Source: Dipetalonema caudispina (Eukaryota; Nematoda; Chromadorea; Rhabditida; Onchocercidae). From it: a DNA stretch of 64,000 nt. The position numbers and the translations under genes are program-made. The stretch spans positions 496,001 through 560,000 of the forward strand of contig JABVXV010000005.1 in NCBI GenBank assembly GCA_013365325.1, read 5' to 3'. The notes below the pieces were generated by a model. The model did no database searches and was not told the DNA's origin. It worked only from the letters and a program-made list of their open reading frames with translations. This document shows, piece by piece, positions 38,101-46,584 of this stretch. Positions within the stretch are counted from its first letter, which is position 1; every line of letters starts with the position of its first letter.

Positions 38101-38416
38101 TTTTTTTTTTTTTTTTCAAGATTAATAAACATAATGAATAAAAGGGAGGAATTATAGTAGTTCATCCTGAAAATGTGTGAGCAAATTTCTAACTCATATT
38201 GATAATATCAAAAGATTCACTTAGTAAATTGTGTAGTCGACTATTAATTATCAAATTTTTAGCTTTTTCCTTCAACATTTGGTGAACAAAGATGAAACGG
38301 AATATACAGGACAGGAAACATATGTGCGGGAGAAATACGATAATCGTGATTGGGAATTCTTTCCGGTTGGTGAATGTTTCATGAAACAGTACGAAGATCA
38401 GCTATTACAATCCTAA
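70..38416 (+). CDS. unc-68: Ryanodine receptor (sarcoplasmic reticulum Ca2+ release channel), 5'-truncated by window
   Basis: This is the intracellular Ca2+ release channel of the endoplasmic/sarcoplasmic reticulum, a homotetramer that couples excitation to contraction. I assembled 87 constitutive exons by matching conserved RyR segments and GT-AG borders. All junction phases agree, giving about 4333 residues from the end of SPRY1 to the stop at 38414-38416; about 740 N-terminal residues lie upstream of the window. Domain order is SPRY1 tail, RyR repeats 1-2, SPRY2, linker, SPRY3, helical solenoid, RIH, RyR repeats 3-4, calmodulin-binding segment, EF-hand pair, U-motif, TM domain with GGGIGD filter, and a C-C-H-H zinc motif. 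The order and inferred total length (about 5070) fit nematode UNC-68. The large acidic insertions of vertebrate RyR1 are absent. The 70-253 exon starts after an AG at 68-69 with two bases completing a split codon. Exon coordinates are given in the sub-region entries. C. elegans has a single RyR gene, hence the symbol; orthology is inferred from full-length domain identity. Confidence 0.97.
2333..3580 (+). other. unc-68: RyR: SPRY2 domain
   Basis: Exons 2333-2531, 2698-2830, 3029-3201 and 3439-3580. The [10 protein letters not shown] strand, GWMDV, a G-D-I-V-G strand and the [10 protein letters not shown] strand are those of a B30.2/SPRY fold. The last exon carries [13 protein letters not shown], which matches the conserved exit from SPRY2 in vertebrate RyRs. 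The 3201 donor is GTAGGT, giving a split Val codon; a GT two bases earlier would break the frame. In vertebrates SPRY2 faces the cytoplasm; any nematode-specific partner is unknown. Confidence 0.94.
4463..8710 (+). other. unc-68: RyR: nematode linker between SPRY2 and SPRY3, with long introns
   Basis: Exons 4463-4560, 4774-4894, 5740-5861, 7511-7612, 8115-8221 and 8526-8710. The first encodes the conserved [10 protein letters not shown] segment. The next five are low-complexity, rich in Ser, Asp/Glu and Lys/Arg, with a basic R-x-K cluster near 8540-8620. I see no match to vertebrate RyR, so the borders rest on splice signals and phase alone. Exon 7511-7612 is 102 nt, starts and ends in phase 2, and sits between introns of 1649 and 502 nt, so it could be skipped without changing frame. 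Confidence is lower here than for the domains on either side. Confidence 0.8.
8819..9732 (+). other. unc-68: RyR: SPRY3 domain
   Basis: Exons 8819-8991, 9324-9492 and 9646-9732, continuing into 10044-10206. The [20 protein letters not shown] strand pair, the NCYVV segment, the [15 protein letters not shown] strand, and [20 protein letters not shown] match the SPRY3 sandwich of vertebrate RyRs closely. In vertebrates SPRY3 forms part of the face near the voltage sensor; whether this holds in nematode muscle is not shown by the sequence. Confidence 0.95.
10044..16104 (+). other. unc-68: RyR: N-terminal/junctional helical solenoid
   Basis: Exons 10044-10206, 10471-10701, 10948-11176, 11646-11798, 11972-12087, 12362-12530, 12653-12737, 12896-13011, 13296-13487, 13562-13697, 14091-14239, 14477-14660, 14954-15098, 15203-15321, 15508-15723 and 16016-16104. 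Conserved landmarks include [11 protein letters not shown], the TKEFRCPP motif, [28 protein letters not shown] and [20 protein letters not shown]. The 12653 acceptor (TTTTGAAG) is weak but is the one that keeps both frame and homology. Where RyR1 has its long acidic stretch the nematode protein has only a short Glu/Asp-rich linker (16016-16104). Confidence 0.93.
16256..18210 (+). other. unc-68: RyR: RIH (RyR/IP3R homology) domain
   Basis: Exons 16256-16379, 16456-16582, 16761-16915, 17301-17441, 17658-17828 and 18027-18210. Diagnostic stretches are [40 protein letters not shown] and [14 protein letters not shown], followed by the [12 protein letters not shown] segment. RIH is shared by ryanodine and IP3 receptors and transmits cytoplasmic conformational changes towards the pore. 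No odd features apart from an intron of only 76 nt at 16380-16455. Confidence 0.95.
18424..19950 (+). other. unc-68: RyR: RyR repeats 3-4 (phosphorylation-hotspot domain of vertebrates)
   Basis: Exons 18424-18614, 18852-18941, 19155-19287, 19605-19717 and 19805-19950. Repeat 3 carries [16 protein letters not shown] and GWNHGE; repeat 4 carries [16 protein letters not shown] and LVPWDLL. At the 19287 border the GTAGGT donor must be used: the GTATTT donor four bases downstream would create an immediate stop in the next exon. In vertebrates the loop between these repeats is phosphorylated by PKA/CaMKII. The loop here (18900-19700) is short and I saw no obvious R-R-x-S site in it. Confidence 0.93.
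20074..23902 (+). other. unc-68: RyR: bridging/central solenoid
   Basis: Exons 20074-20284, 20357-20472, 20731-20841, 20929-21170, 21293-21401, 21538-21674, 21946-22132, 22452-22743, 22926-23066, 23224-23370, 23450-23638 and 23756-23902. Landmarks are [80 protein letters not shown] and [12 protein letters not shown] basic stretch of Lys/Arg near 23340-23370 matches the basic loop of vertebrate RyRs. The intron 20285-20356 is only 72 nt and contains no stop in frame. The last exon ends in phase 0, which suits both alternatives of the next exon. Confidence 0.93.
26173..26285 (+). other. unc-68: RyR exon variant 'a': canonical calmodulin-binding segment
   Basis: 113-nt exon, acceptor TTTTTAG, donor GTATTA, phase 0 in and phase 2 out. 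It encodes the segment equivalent to the RyR1 calmodulin-binding helix (about 3614-3643): Trp, then [12 protein letters not shown], then L-Y. The Trp and the Phe sixteen residues later correspond to the anchors W3620 and F3636, and the Cys before the Phe corresponds to the redox-reactive C3635 of RyR1 (established for the vertebrate protein). The exon joins in frame to 28228-28321. It is flanked by introns of 2270 and 698 nt, long for this gene. Confidence 0.9.
26984..27093 (+). other. unc-68: RyR exon variant 'b': probable mutually exclusive calmodulin-segment exon
   Basis: 110-nt candidate exon, acceptor TTTTACCACAG, donor GTAAGC, phase 0 in and phase 2 out, the same phases as variant a. 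Its open frame keeps the spacing of variant a exactly: W-K, five residues, Q-R-K, eleven residues, L-Y. It also stays in frame when joined to the preceding (23756-23902) and following (28228-28321) exons. It differs in charge and in key positions: the Cys-Phe pair becomes Leu-Ile, and the residues before the Trp become K-F-E-K-E-G-R. Adding it to variant a in one mRNA would shift the frame (113 nt leaves phase 2; variant b needs phase 0), so the two are predicted to be alternatives. No transcript was examined. Confidence 0.78.
28228..31174 (+). other. unc-68: RyR: helices after the calmodulin segment and RIH-associated domain
   Basis: Exons 28228-28321, 28729-28805, 29033-29222 (or from 29021), 29374-29553, 30088-30201, 30280-30400, 30591-30808 and 30988-31174. 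The 28729-28805 exon is a hydrophilic Glu/Asp/Lys linker. The conserved stretches [57 protein letters not shown] and [11 protein letters not shown] match the RIH-associated region that packs on the pore-gating apparatus. The 30088 acceptor (GTTGCAG) was chosen because the upstream AG at 30061-30062 gives the wrong phase. Confidence 0.93.
31373..32031 (+). other. unc-68: RyR: paired EF-hands
   Basis: Exons 31373-31589 and 31928-32031. After the conserved [18 protein letters not shown] helix come two EF-hand loops with all acidic coordinating positions. Loop 1 reads [12 protein letters not shown] and loop 2 [12 protein letters not shown], both satisfying D1-x-N3-x-D5-G6-x-(I/V)8-x-x-x-E12. Vertebrate RyR1 loops at this place are degenerate at several of these positions (family knowledge). 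The pair should therefore bind Ca2+ better than the vertebrate one; this is inference from the loop residues. Confidence 0.93.
32368..32677 (+). other. unc-68: RyR: U-motif exon with two possible 5' splice sites
   Basis: The exon begins at 32368 (acceptor AATTAG) and encodes [19 protein letters not shown] and [10 protein letters not shown], the U-motif that embraces the C-terminal domain in RyR structures. It can end at 32581 before a non-consensus GC (AG|GCTAGT), which reproduces the vertebrate protein without insertion. It can also end at 32677 before a perfect GTAAGT, adding 32 codons without a stop. Both leave phase 2 and join 32826 in frame. The added segment is AT-rich and hydrophobic/basic with no counterpart in vertebrate RyRs. 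The gene-level exon count treats this as one exon. Confidence 0.8.
32826..34888 (+). other. unc-68: RyR: pre-pore region, auxiliary hydrophobic segment and variable linker
   Basis: Exons 32826-32928, 33082-33185, 33447-33557, 33785-33964, 34101-34231, 34519-34642 and 34744-34888. [16 protein letters not shown] is the conserved family stretch. Exon 33785-33964 is strongly hydrophobic over about 40 residues, ending FFRFGYYLM, where vertebrate RyRs have the auxiliary TMx region. The next three exons form a Pro/Thr/Gln/Ser-rich linker. The 34519 acceptor (GTTTCAAG) is uncertain: the more obvious AG at 34462-34463 gives a stop five codons in when joined to the 34231 donor. Confidence 0.82.
34299..34319. 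repeat. TA microsatellite in RyR intron
   Basis: About ten TA dinucleotides in the intron between exons 34101-34231 and 34519-34642, close to the uncertain 34519 acceptor. Confidence 0.9.
34908..34936. repeat. Poly-T run in RyR intron
   Basis: A near-pure T run of more than 20 bases just after the 34888 donor. Its length is likely to vary between individuals or to be mis-sequenced. Confidence 0.85.
35098..38416 (+). other. unc-68: RyR: transmembrane pore domain and C-terminal zinc motif
   Basis: Exons 35098-35215, 35326-35414, 35719-35790, 36034-36149, 36260-36427, 36671-36863, 37263-37400, 37649-37805, 37919-38084 and 38263-38416. S1 lies in the first exon, S2 in 35719-35790, S3 and S4 in 36671-36863 (with the FPMLKAIL S4-S5 segment), S5 in 37263-37400, and the pore helix, filter and S6 in 37649-37805. 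The filter reads RAGGGIGDE and S6 ends LLAIMQG. The C-terminal domain has C-F-I-C and a His pair five residues apart (H-V-S-K-E-H), the zinc site of RyR structures. The protein ends [10 protein letters not shown]. Luminal loop S1-S2 is short compared with vertebrates. Confidence 0.96.
38090..38116. repeat. Poly-T run in the last RyR intron
   Basis: A T run of over 20 bases in the 178-nt final intron (38085-38262), beginning six bases after the donor, far from the 3' pyrimidine tract. Confidence 0.85.
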
Positions 38417-38965
38417 TGTTTGAATTCGGAAATTCGAATATGAGTTAACTCCACTGGACTTCGGAAGCAATTCTTGGAGTAATTTTGATATCCCTAATTA
38501 TGTTTAATTGAAATTTTGTCTTTCCTGCTAACCGTAGTGCCCCCACTCAAAAAGTCAAAACGTTCTTTTTAAAAATTAACCCACTGTTTTGATTTAAAAG
38601 TTTGAATTAGAACTTAAATTCATTTTCGATGCGAAAAAACAGATTGTGTTTCACTTTTTTTTCTCGAAGAAGCTTTCAGATATCCAATAACAAAATTGAA
38701 ATCTCTATCTTTTTTCTATGTCATTCTGCCCTGATTCTCTACGATATATATTATCGGCGATATGCCTTCTCTCTACTTCTATTTCATTTTGTTTTTTATA
38801 TGCAAGTGCATCTACACCTTTCAACTATCTTCCACGTTTATTCCCCTTCAATATTTAGTTTAGTTACCTGACAACGGTTACCTGCTGGAGTGTTTCATAT
38901 TTTCATGAATGCATTGCTTCTCTGCTTGTCTATGTGAGACGAATGTACTTACAATGGAGAAATGA

Positions 38966-38971
38966 AATAAA
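38966..38971 (+). terminator. Candidate poly(A) signal AATAAA downstream of the RyR stop
   Basis: A perfect AATAAA hexamer 550 nt after the RyR stop codon. It is the first perfect copy I noticed downstream of the stop, but AT-rich DNA offers many chance copies, so the cleavage site is only a proposal. Confidence 0.4.
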
Positions 38972-41709
38972 AATTCATGTAAATAATTGAATAAAATGAC
39001 ATGTTAAGATAGAGACTATAGATTTTGTAATATAGAACAATCAAATAAGTACTCTTGTAAATTGTTGAACTGATCTAAAAATCTGGAATAGTCAAAGAAA
39101 AACTATAAATTCTGGATAAATTCAAGGATTCAAAATACTACCTTCTAATATTCCTTGTCTCTTGAAAAAATTTTATAACAAATCGCAGACTAATTTAGAA
39201 GTTCAATTTATAATTGCACAACCTTTATCTCAAAAAAGCATATGCAGTAATTATCAATCTCTAATTACACGCACAGATATTCTCGTGTTATCATGATTTG
39301 ACAGAGATCAAATACAAAATTCAGCAAGGAAGAAATGCGGTGAAATGCTGAAATGCTTTTCAAATTCAATATCACATCCTCATTGCAATACATTCAACAA
39401 ATGCTTGTTTTGCTTTTCTACTTTGCATTTTAACTGTTTATTTAACTGTTTTTTTTGTTGCTTTCTATTTTGCATTTTAACTGTTTACGAAAATGGAATG
39501 TATAATACAATTGATATTTTGAATAAATCATATTTAAAATAATAGAAATAATCGTATAGCTGAAGAAAAAGTAAAAAATTTCCACCGAACAGTTATGAAA
39601 TTATTAAAAGATAGTAAAGTTGTAAATGAAATGAATAGCAAAGTTATCTTCAAACAAGGTAATCAATTATAATTATCTGATACATATTGTCCGGGGAGAT
39701 GAATTAATTTACATTTCTATTTCTCACTTAATTTTTATTCTTATAACAAAAAAATCGAACCAATGGGAGTGGATTTTTACTTTTGCTTATACAGCTTGTC
39801 CTTCCATCTATTGCCATTTTCTCATGTGAATGGCAAACAATTCATATACGAAATTTTATACTTTTTTCTTTTATTTATGAAAGTTATCCAATTTTTTTCC
39901 TCAGTTTTTCCTTTTTTTTTTTTTTTTTTTTTGCAATATTATTTAAAAGATAGCTATATTAATAATGATAACGATGATAAGTATAATAAAAAAAATTATC
40001 TTTCTTATTTTAAATTTTAAAATTTTTAGTGATAAATGTGAAAAATTGCTCAACTTTGCTCATGCATATTAATAAACTATTCAACGATTCTTTTTCCTTT
40101 TATCTTTTATTTCTTCTCTTTCACTACTCTCAGGTTTGTTTCTGTTTTTTTCGGTTCATCTTGGCTAAATAGCATCTCATCAACTCTACGATTTCAAAGT
40201 TTTGATTTTGACTACTTGGACCAATAAAATGATCTTTCGAATCGCTAATATTAAAACTAATGAATCTATGCAAGCTTACATGATTGTAATACTGAAGATA
40301 TTTGAATTCTCGATCTAGAATCAAAATAGTGTGAGTTCAATGAAGTATACAAATATTAACTTTTGCTTATTAATAATAACTTTGATCCATGGATGGCAAT
40401 TTCTGCAGTTTGTCCAATGGTAGATTCCATTCTCGTATTCTCGTTCTGATGCACTAAAATTCATCAGTTATAAGAATTACTTTTTTAAATTGAACCTATT
40501 AATACTTTATTTGTTGCATAAAAATATACATGTTATTTTAAGCAAATTAAGTTAACATTTGCAAATATCTACTCATTAATGATGCTTATTTTGCTCATCA
40601 AATAGTATCGGCGTCTTTACATATATGTTATGTTATTAAATATGAAATGGCAAGTGGGCTATAACGTTTTCATTACCCTTATTTTCATACTTTTTCAATA
40701 AAATAAGAATCTAGCAAACCCTTTTTTTTGAGAAGCTATTTTATAAAGTAGTAAAATGCTGCAAATTAATTTAGATATATAACTTTTAAGGGTAAATGGT
40801 TTTTGTACTTCCATTGATCTCAGAGATACTAAAAAAGTTGATATTAATATATAGATACAGATATTTCTACCAGTCAAAATTTACTTTCATTGTATACGTA
40901 GAACTTAAAATTCACGGTGATTTCTGTAAAACGTTAACACTTATGGTATCAGAAAAATTTGATAAACGGTAATTTTTCAATTTATATCAGCTAGCTGAAA
41001 ATGATTTTGGTTTGTTCAAGAATCTGAAAGTTTTAGTATTAGCAAAGCTATCTCGCAATTTTCTTTTCGGGTTTTTATTCTTTAAAATAAATAGAGTTAA
41101 AATTATTTCGCTTTACATCTCTCTTTTTTTTATAATTTTATTTATCACTAATTTTACCGTTATTTTCCCTTTAAAATTCTGTTCCAGTAATTTTTTATTT
41201 TAAATTTCCAACGCCTAAGCAATACTTCCGAATCCGGAAGTTTTACAGAAACGACGACAGATAAGGTTTTCACGTGGTCATCAAATCTGGTCATTTTCTA
41301 TGATTCATAATTAGAAAAGAAAATGAAGATAACGCATTTTTGATTCGTTTCTTCGTTGGTTTTATGTCAAAACAGTTGTAAAAGCAAAAATAATTCTTTT
41401 TAAAATGATAGCAAAAATATTTTTTTCAGTATTTCTACGGAACAGTTAGATTCGAATAAAGGATTAAATTTTTAAGGAATGAATAATTAAATTTTATGCT
41501 AAAGAATGATTAAATTAATAATTGAAAGATTGCATCCATCATGCAATAAATAATATAAGTGTATAGCCATAAAATATAAGGCATCAATTTATTTGAACAA
41601 GAAAAAAAGAGCAAAAACTATTCATAAATTATAACAATTTTGAAAAGGTTTAGCAAGACAGAAAGATGAGATATTTCTTCTGGTCAAGTATTTCACATCG
41701 ACCTTTCGG

Positions 41710-41731
41710 ATCTATATATATATATATATAA
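41710..41731. repeat. TA microsatellite
   Basis: About nine TA dinucleotides in the interval between RyR and the C2-domain gene. Confidence 0.85.
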
Positions 41732-42914
41732 CCTCTGAACTCGCAGTACTATTAATATCTTCAGGTGTTTTACATTTCCACTTCAAACCAATCTCGAGAA
41801 TCATTTGTACCTTAGCTAGGCATACTCTATTCGAAGTTTTGCAATCTTTTTTTGTCTATTATTCATTAAAATTGTGAAATATCCAAATAAGTTCTATCCA
41901 TGGAAATTACTAGAAATTTTTAATAGTTTAAGGAAATTTCTGAACAAATGAACAAAAACATAAAATAGGAAACAAACAATTGAAAGCTAAGTATAATAAA
42001 TAATTGAAAAATCTAATAACTAAGAATTTCTATGGATGAGCGAGTAAACAAATAATTCCTGTAATGTGCTTTTATTCAAATGTTACATCATATAATCTGT
42101 TGGTTTCTTGAAGAATTAGTATTAAATCATTCATTTTTAAAGAGTTGGCTATCATTCATTTTTCAGGCAAAGTAAATCAATCAAATTCGGAATTCGAATG
42201 GCATAATTACCCACTAATATATTTGTAAATATGCTTCAATAAAAGTCATAATTTCATCCCTGAAAAGTTCGCAGCGTGACAATATCTGCAAGTAAAATTT
42301 ATCGGTATTTAATTACATTTACAATAGTCTTTCGATTCGCATTAATCGTTCAATGAATTGTTGAGGATTTCCAGCAGATTTAAACAAATAAAATCGGATG
42401 GAAATTCTATTTTATTTTCTTCTTGTTATTAAATATGAATTGGCAAAATTATGTTTCATCTTGCAATACATAAAAGCCATTTTCATATTTTATGAAGGTG
42501 TTCCCTGTCAATAAGAAAAGGATTGTTGAATATTAATAATATTGATGTGGGCAAGTATCATAGCATCATCTTCACCGTTATTTCAACTATTTGCTTGTTG
42601 TTTTAAGCGATCGAAGTCACGCGCTGTTAGTTTTTAACTTTTTATGCGGAAATAATCTTATGAAATTTCTGTCTCTTTCGGTCTTTGAAAATCCTTTCCT
42701 AAAATGATATAAAATGAACAGAGATTCTGGTCATAAGATTCAGTTTTTTTATCCTTTTCATTTTCTACAACTCAAGAAATTACAATTTCCTGACAGTTTG
42801 ATTTTGTCTATCCGAAATTTTTCCATGTTTATTTCCAATTGTATTTTTGTGTTTTACGAATACTTTTCCTGATAACTTCCTTGACCCTCATTAATCAAAC
42901 ATTAATGTTACCAG

Positions 42915-44652
42915 TGGGTTGTGCAAAATACGATTCTCGACGAACCAATACCAACCATATCACATGAGATTCCCACACAGCCAAATATTTCATCAAAAAT
43001 TGCTGATAATATACCTTACTTTGGCAAAATTCATTACAAGTTAGACTACGATTTTGGCAGTAACAAGGTTAGATCTTCATTATATGCAAAATTGATTGCA
43101 TTATTTGGTCAAAACATTAAACATAACCTCAAGAAATCTAATAACATCACTTAGTACAACAATTCATTCATTTGCAAAGTTGCAAAATGTTTTAGATTTT
43201 GTAACTTACACGACATTCGATTATAGCATGAAAATGATCTGTATTTAAATGATTGCAAATATTTTCCATTTAAAATCTTTTATTGCAGTTGACAGTGACA
43301 GTTTTTGAGTGTGAGGGATTGCCAGCAATGGATCGAAATGGAATGTCAGATCCATACGTGAAACTATACCTATTACCGGAAGGAAAGCCAAAATTTGAAA
43401 CAAAAATCAAGCGGAAATGTTTAAATCCTATTTTTAATGAAATATTCGCTTTTAATGTGGGTATTGTTTCCTTCTTTTTTTCTCTATTTTGACTCCTTTA
43501 TTTAATATTTCTAAAATTAGTTCTTTCTACAAAAAGCATTATTGCGGTTTTAAAAATATTTTAAAATTCTTTAAATTTCATATTCATCCCATATTCCTGT
43601 ATGCAAATGTTTTCCTTTCAGATAGCATTTCGGGAACTTCAATGTAAGACACTTCAATTGATTGTATATGATTTCGATCGATTAAGGAAGGATGATCGAA
43701 TTGGTCAGCTGTCGATACCCTTAGAAAGAATTGATTTTGGTTTTACTATTGATAGATGGTCTCGATTAAACCCACCAGAAAATGAAGCTAATTCAGTGAG
43801 TCACTTTTCAAAATTAAAAATCTGAAATTAATGGATCGTTCGGTAGAGGTTTAAGAAAGATTTCTAACATTAGAACAATTTAAGTTATAAAAGACATCAG
43901 TAAAAATCGTATAGCATAATTTGGATGAAAGAACAAAACGATTCTACAGTTCTACGTAAGCAATTTTGAATTGAATTTAATGATCACTTAATACTTTAGG
44001 ATTCAAGACTTGGCGACCTTTGTTTTTCTTTGCGATATCGGCCAAGTACGATGATTTTAACTGTAACAATATTGGAAGCTCGAAATCTTAAGAAAATGGA
44101 TGTTGGAGGTCTGTCAGGTTAGTGATTAAAATATTTCAACTTTCAACGATGCATTTGACTTTAATTTTTGCGATCAGCTTTAGATCCATTTATCAAAATG
44201 CATCTTTATAATGGACGGAAATTGATATCAAAGAAGAAGACAACAAGAAAATATAAAACACTGAATCCATATTACAATGAAAGTTTTCAGTTCAAAGTGG
44301 AACAAGAGCTATTGGAAGTGAGTTTGATTTTGATTTACTTTAAGTTATTTTCAGATATGCAATTCTAATAAACAATAGAAATATTTCGATCGATCTGTTA
44401 CTACTACTAATTATTAATTTATTGAGCTCTGAACTACTTTTTCATGGAAAATGTTTTCAGAAAGTACATTTGGTCATCAGTGTTTGGGACTATGACAAGA
44501 TGAGTAAAAATGACTTTATCGGTGAAGTAAAACTTGGCTCTTCATCTCTCAACGATTTTACTGTTAGTATTGCTAGCCAGAAGCAATGGCTTGAAATGAT
44601 AAGTACAAGGAGACCTGCTGTTCACTGGCATACCTTGCAACCAAGATCATAA
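42915..44652 (+). CDS. Synaptotagmin-type tandem C2 protein, first exon(s) not found
   Basis: A Ca2+-dependent phospholipid/SNARE-binding protein with two C2 domains. Exons are 42915-43067, 43289-43456, 43622-43795, 44000-44117, 44184-44317 and 44461-44652, phase-consistent, about 312 residues seen. C2A has the Asp set for Ca2+: [11 protein letters not shown] in loop 1 and YDFD...KDD in loop 3. C2B has [12 protein letters not shown] in loop 1 and WDYD...KND in loop 3, plus the polybasic SKKKTTRK strand and a WHTL ending. All five positions are kept in both domains, so both should bind Ca2+ (inference). No in-frame ATG precedes C2A in the first exon, so an upstream exon with start and probably a membrane anchor is missing. 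Which synaptotagmin paralogue this is I cannot say; a double-C2 protein without an anchor is possible. Confidence 0.92.
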
Positions 44653-44802
44653 TTTTCTATTCCATGACAAGTAAATTTGAGTGAGAAGATTAGCAAAGCA
44701 GTAAAAATTATTTTGTACATTTTAATGAATCTTCAGTGGTTTTACAATTTTTCTTAGCGTATGAACAAATTTGATACCTTTCATCAATTAAAAGTTATTT
44801 TG

Positions 44803-44808
44803 AATAAA
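44803..44808 (+). terminator. Candidate poly(A) signal of the C2-domain gene
   Basis: AATAAA 151 nt after the stop, in a TGAATAAAATAAAATC context with a second overlapping-type AATAAA five bases on. Position and spacing fit a 3' end of this gene. Confidence 0.55.
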
Positions 44809-45413
44809 ATAAAATCTGCGATGTTTTCCTTCCTGTCATTTGCTTTCTTTTTTTGATTGCAATTTTATGCTGTTCATAACGAAGAATGAAGTTTTCTTCT
44901 GCTGCTTAATTGAATTTAATTTTTTCAATTTAACTCTTATTCTCACTTTAACAGTTCAACGCAAACATTTTTTTGGAAGAAAAATATTCTGTAAGTAACT
45001 GTTCAAAAAAAATGCTTTTCTTTTTTATATGTGCAATTCCATCATTTAGCTGATCCTTTATTGCAAAGAAAGTGATATTTTTGAAATCTTAGTGAAATCC
45101 GAATGTTTTAAGCAATTAGTCAAATCTAATTTTCAGTAGCGGAGTAGAAATGGATTAAAATGATCTTTTGATCATTGCGATAAATATTATATCTAAGGTA
45201 TTTTTCTGTTGATTGACATTAATAAAGTTGTATTTGTTTTTTAAATTTCGATAAATGTAATTAAATTGTATTGAATTCTTCTCTAGTATTTTCTTTTCAT
45301 ATACCATTTTTTATGTCGAAAATTTTTTCCTTTTTTGAACATACACGAATAAGGAAGATGTAACAGAATGTGTTTTCATTTGATAATTCACTTACTACTT
45401 CCTACTTGGCAAT

Positions 45414-45446
45414 GTTTTTTTTTTAAAAAAAAAAAAAAAAAAAAAT
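45414..45446. repeat. Adjacent oligo-T and oligo-A runs
   Basis: About ten T directly followed by about twenty A, able to fold as a perfect T/A hairpin arm; intergenic, 0.8 kb after the C2-domain gene. Confidence 0.8.
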
Positions 45447-46472
45447 CGTTATTTGACAGTATCTGTTAAAGGTTTACTTTTTAATTATATGTCGCACACA
45501 AAGTGAATTTTGAGCAGTTCCAAATTTAAGAAACAAAGAAGCCATCCGGTTTGTCGTTATATGTTGAAAAATAGTCGTTAAACATGCATTTTGAAAAGAT
45601 TTTTTAATGTTTTTTTCTTGAAGATTTTTAAGAAAAAATGACAGTTCAATGATCGATGATGTCACTAATTCATTTCCTTCTACTAATTTCAATCAAACTT
45701 CCATAATTCCATTTTTTCTGAAAAATAGAAAGTTCATATTCTATGAATTTGAAAGATTTTTTCCAGTGGTTATTAGCAACCAAATAATCACTCAAGATGA
45801 AAATACTTTGTATTTTGTTTATAACTTCAGATAATCGCAAACAGCAATATTTATGTTAGTGCATACATCTATGAAGTATGAAAACGGAAACTGGATTTTG
45901 ATGACAATTTCCCCGTGTGACGCTCTTATTTTTAATTCGTCACTTCTATACAATGTTCCATCCTTTTCCTTTCATGTTCTTCATAATGTCATCGTTTCTA
46001 TAACAACCTTTCGTAGAGGAAATTGTAAGTTTATATCGATTGTAGCGATCGATTGACAGAATTGGATAGTACAATTTCACGACTTTGTTTCAAATTTATT
46101 TTAACATTTAACTTTGCATTGTTTTCATCACATAGATTGTTGCTGATTTTTTAATAACAAATGTTTTCATCGTATAATTATCTCTTAGTTTATTTTACCT
46201 ATTTCACATCATAAAAGTGATGATGTTGACACTGTAAATGAAGTGAGAAAAATGATAAAAGAGTGGAACGAAGAAAGAAGGCTTTGACAAAAAATTAAGA
46301 AAGTTCAATATTTTGAGCTGAAAAGTAACTTATAAATTGAATAATTGATAAGAGTAAATAAGATTATGTCTGTCCGCAAAATAGCTGCAGTAAAACAGGA
46401 CTCACTCATATGTAAAATCAGTAATTAAGATTTGAATTTGCTTGCACTTTTTATGATCGCGCTGCATTCGGT

Positions 46473-46584
46473 AAACAGTGTTAGGCATTATCGATCCGGG
46501 AAACAGTGTTAGGCATTATCGATCCGGGAAACAGCGTTAGGTACTGTCGGTTCGGGGAATGGCGTTAGGCATTATCGATTCGGT
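46473..46584. repeat. Four tandem copies of a 28-bp unit
   Basis: Units at 46473-46500, 46501-46528, 46529-46556 and 46557-46584. The first two are identical; the third and fourth differ at several bases but keep the GCGTTAGG/GTGTTAGG core and the TCGATCCGG/TCGGTTCGG end. The array is more GC-rich than its surroundings and each unit carries the ATCGAT-type core or a variant. It is non-coding as far as I can see. Confidence 0.9.

Larger units (their letters stand above)
38417..42914. other. AT-rich interval between RyR and the C2-domain gene
   Basis: The RyR 3'UTR lies at the left end. The 5' exon(s) of the C2-domain gene must lie here if they are on the same side. I found no segment I could defend as coding: the open stretches at 39345-39542, 39763-40020 and 41012-41203 are T-rich, hydrophobic by composition and without a recognisable motif. 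A poly-T run (about 39908-39931) and a TA microsatellite (about 41710-41731) are present. Confidence 0.6.

Noticed and set aside
39345..41203. Several T-rich hydrophobic open frames that could pass as membrane anchors of the C2-domain gene
   Set aside because: Composition of poly-T DNA alone predicts Phe/Leu/Ile-rich frames; none has a donor in the phase needed by the 42915 exon together with a credible start.
46473..46584. CRISPR-like array
   Set aside because: Units are directly adjacent without spacers, and the genome is that of an animal.
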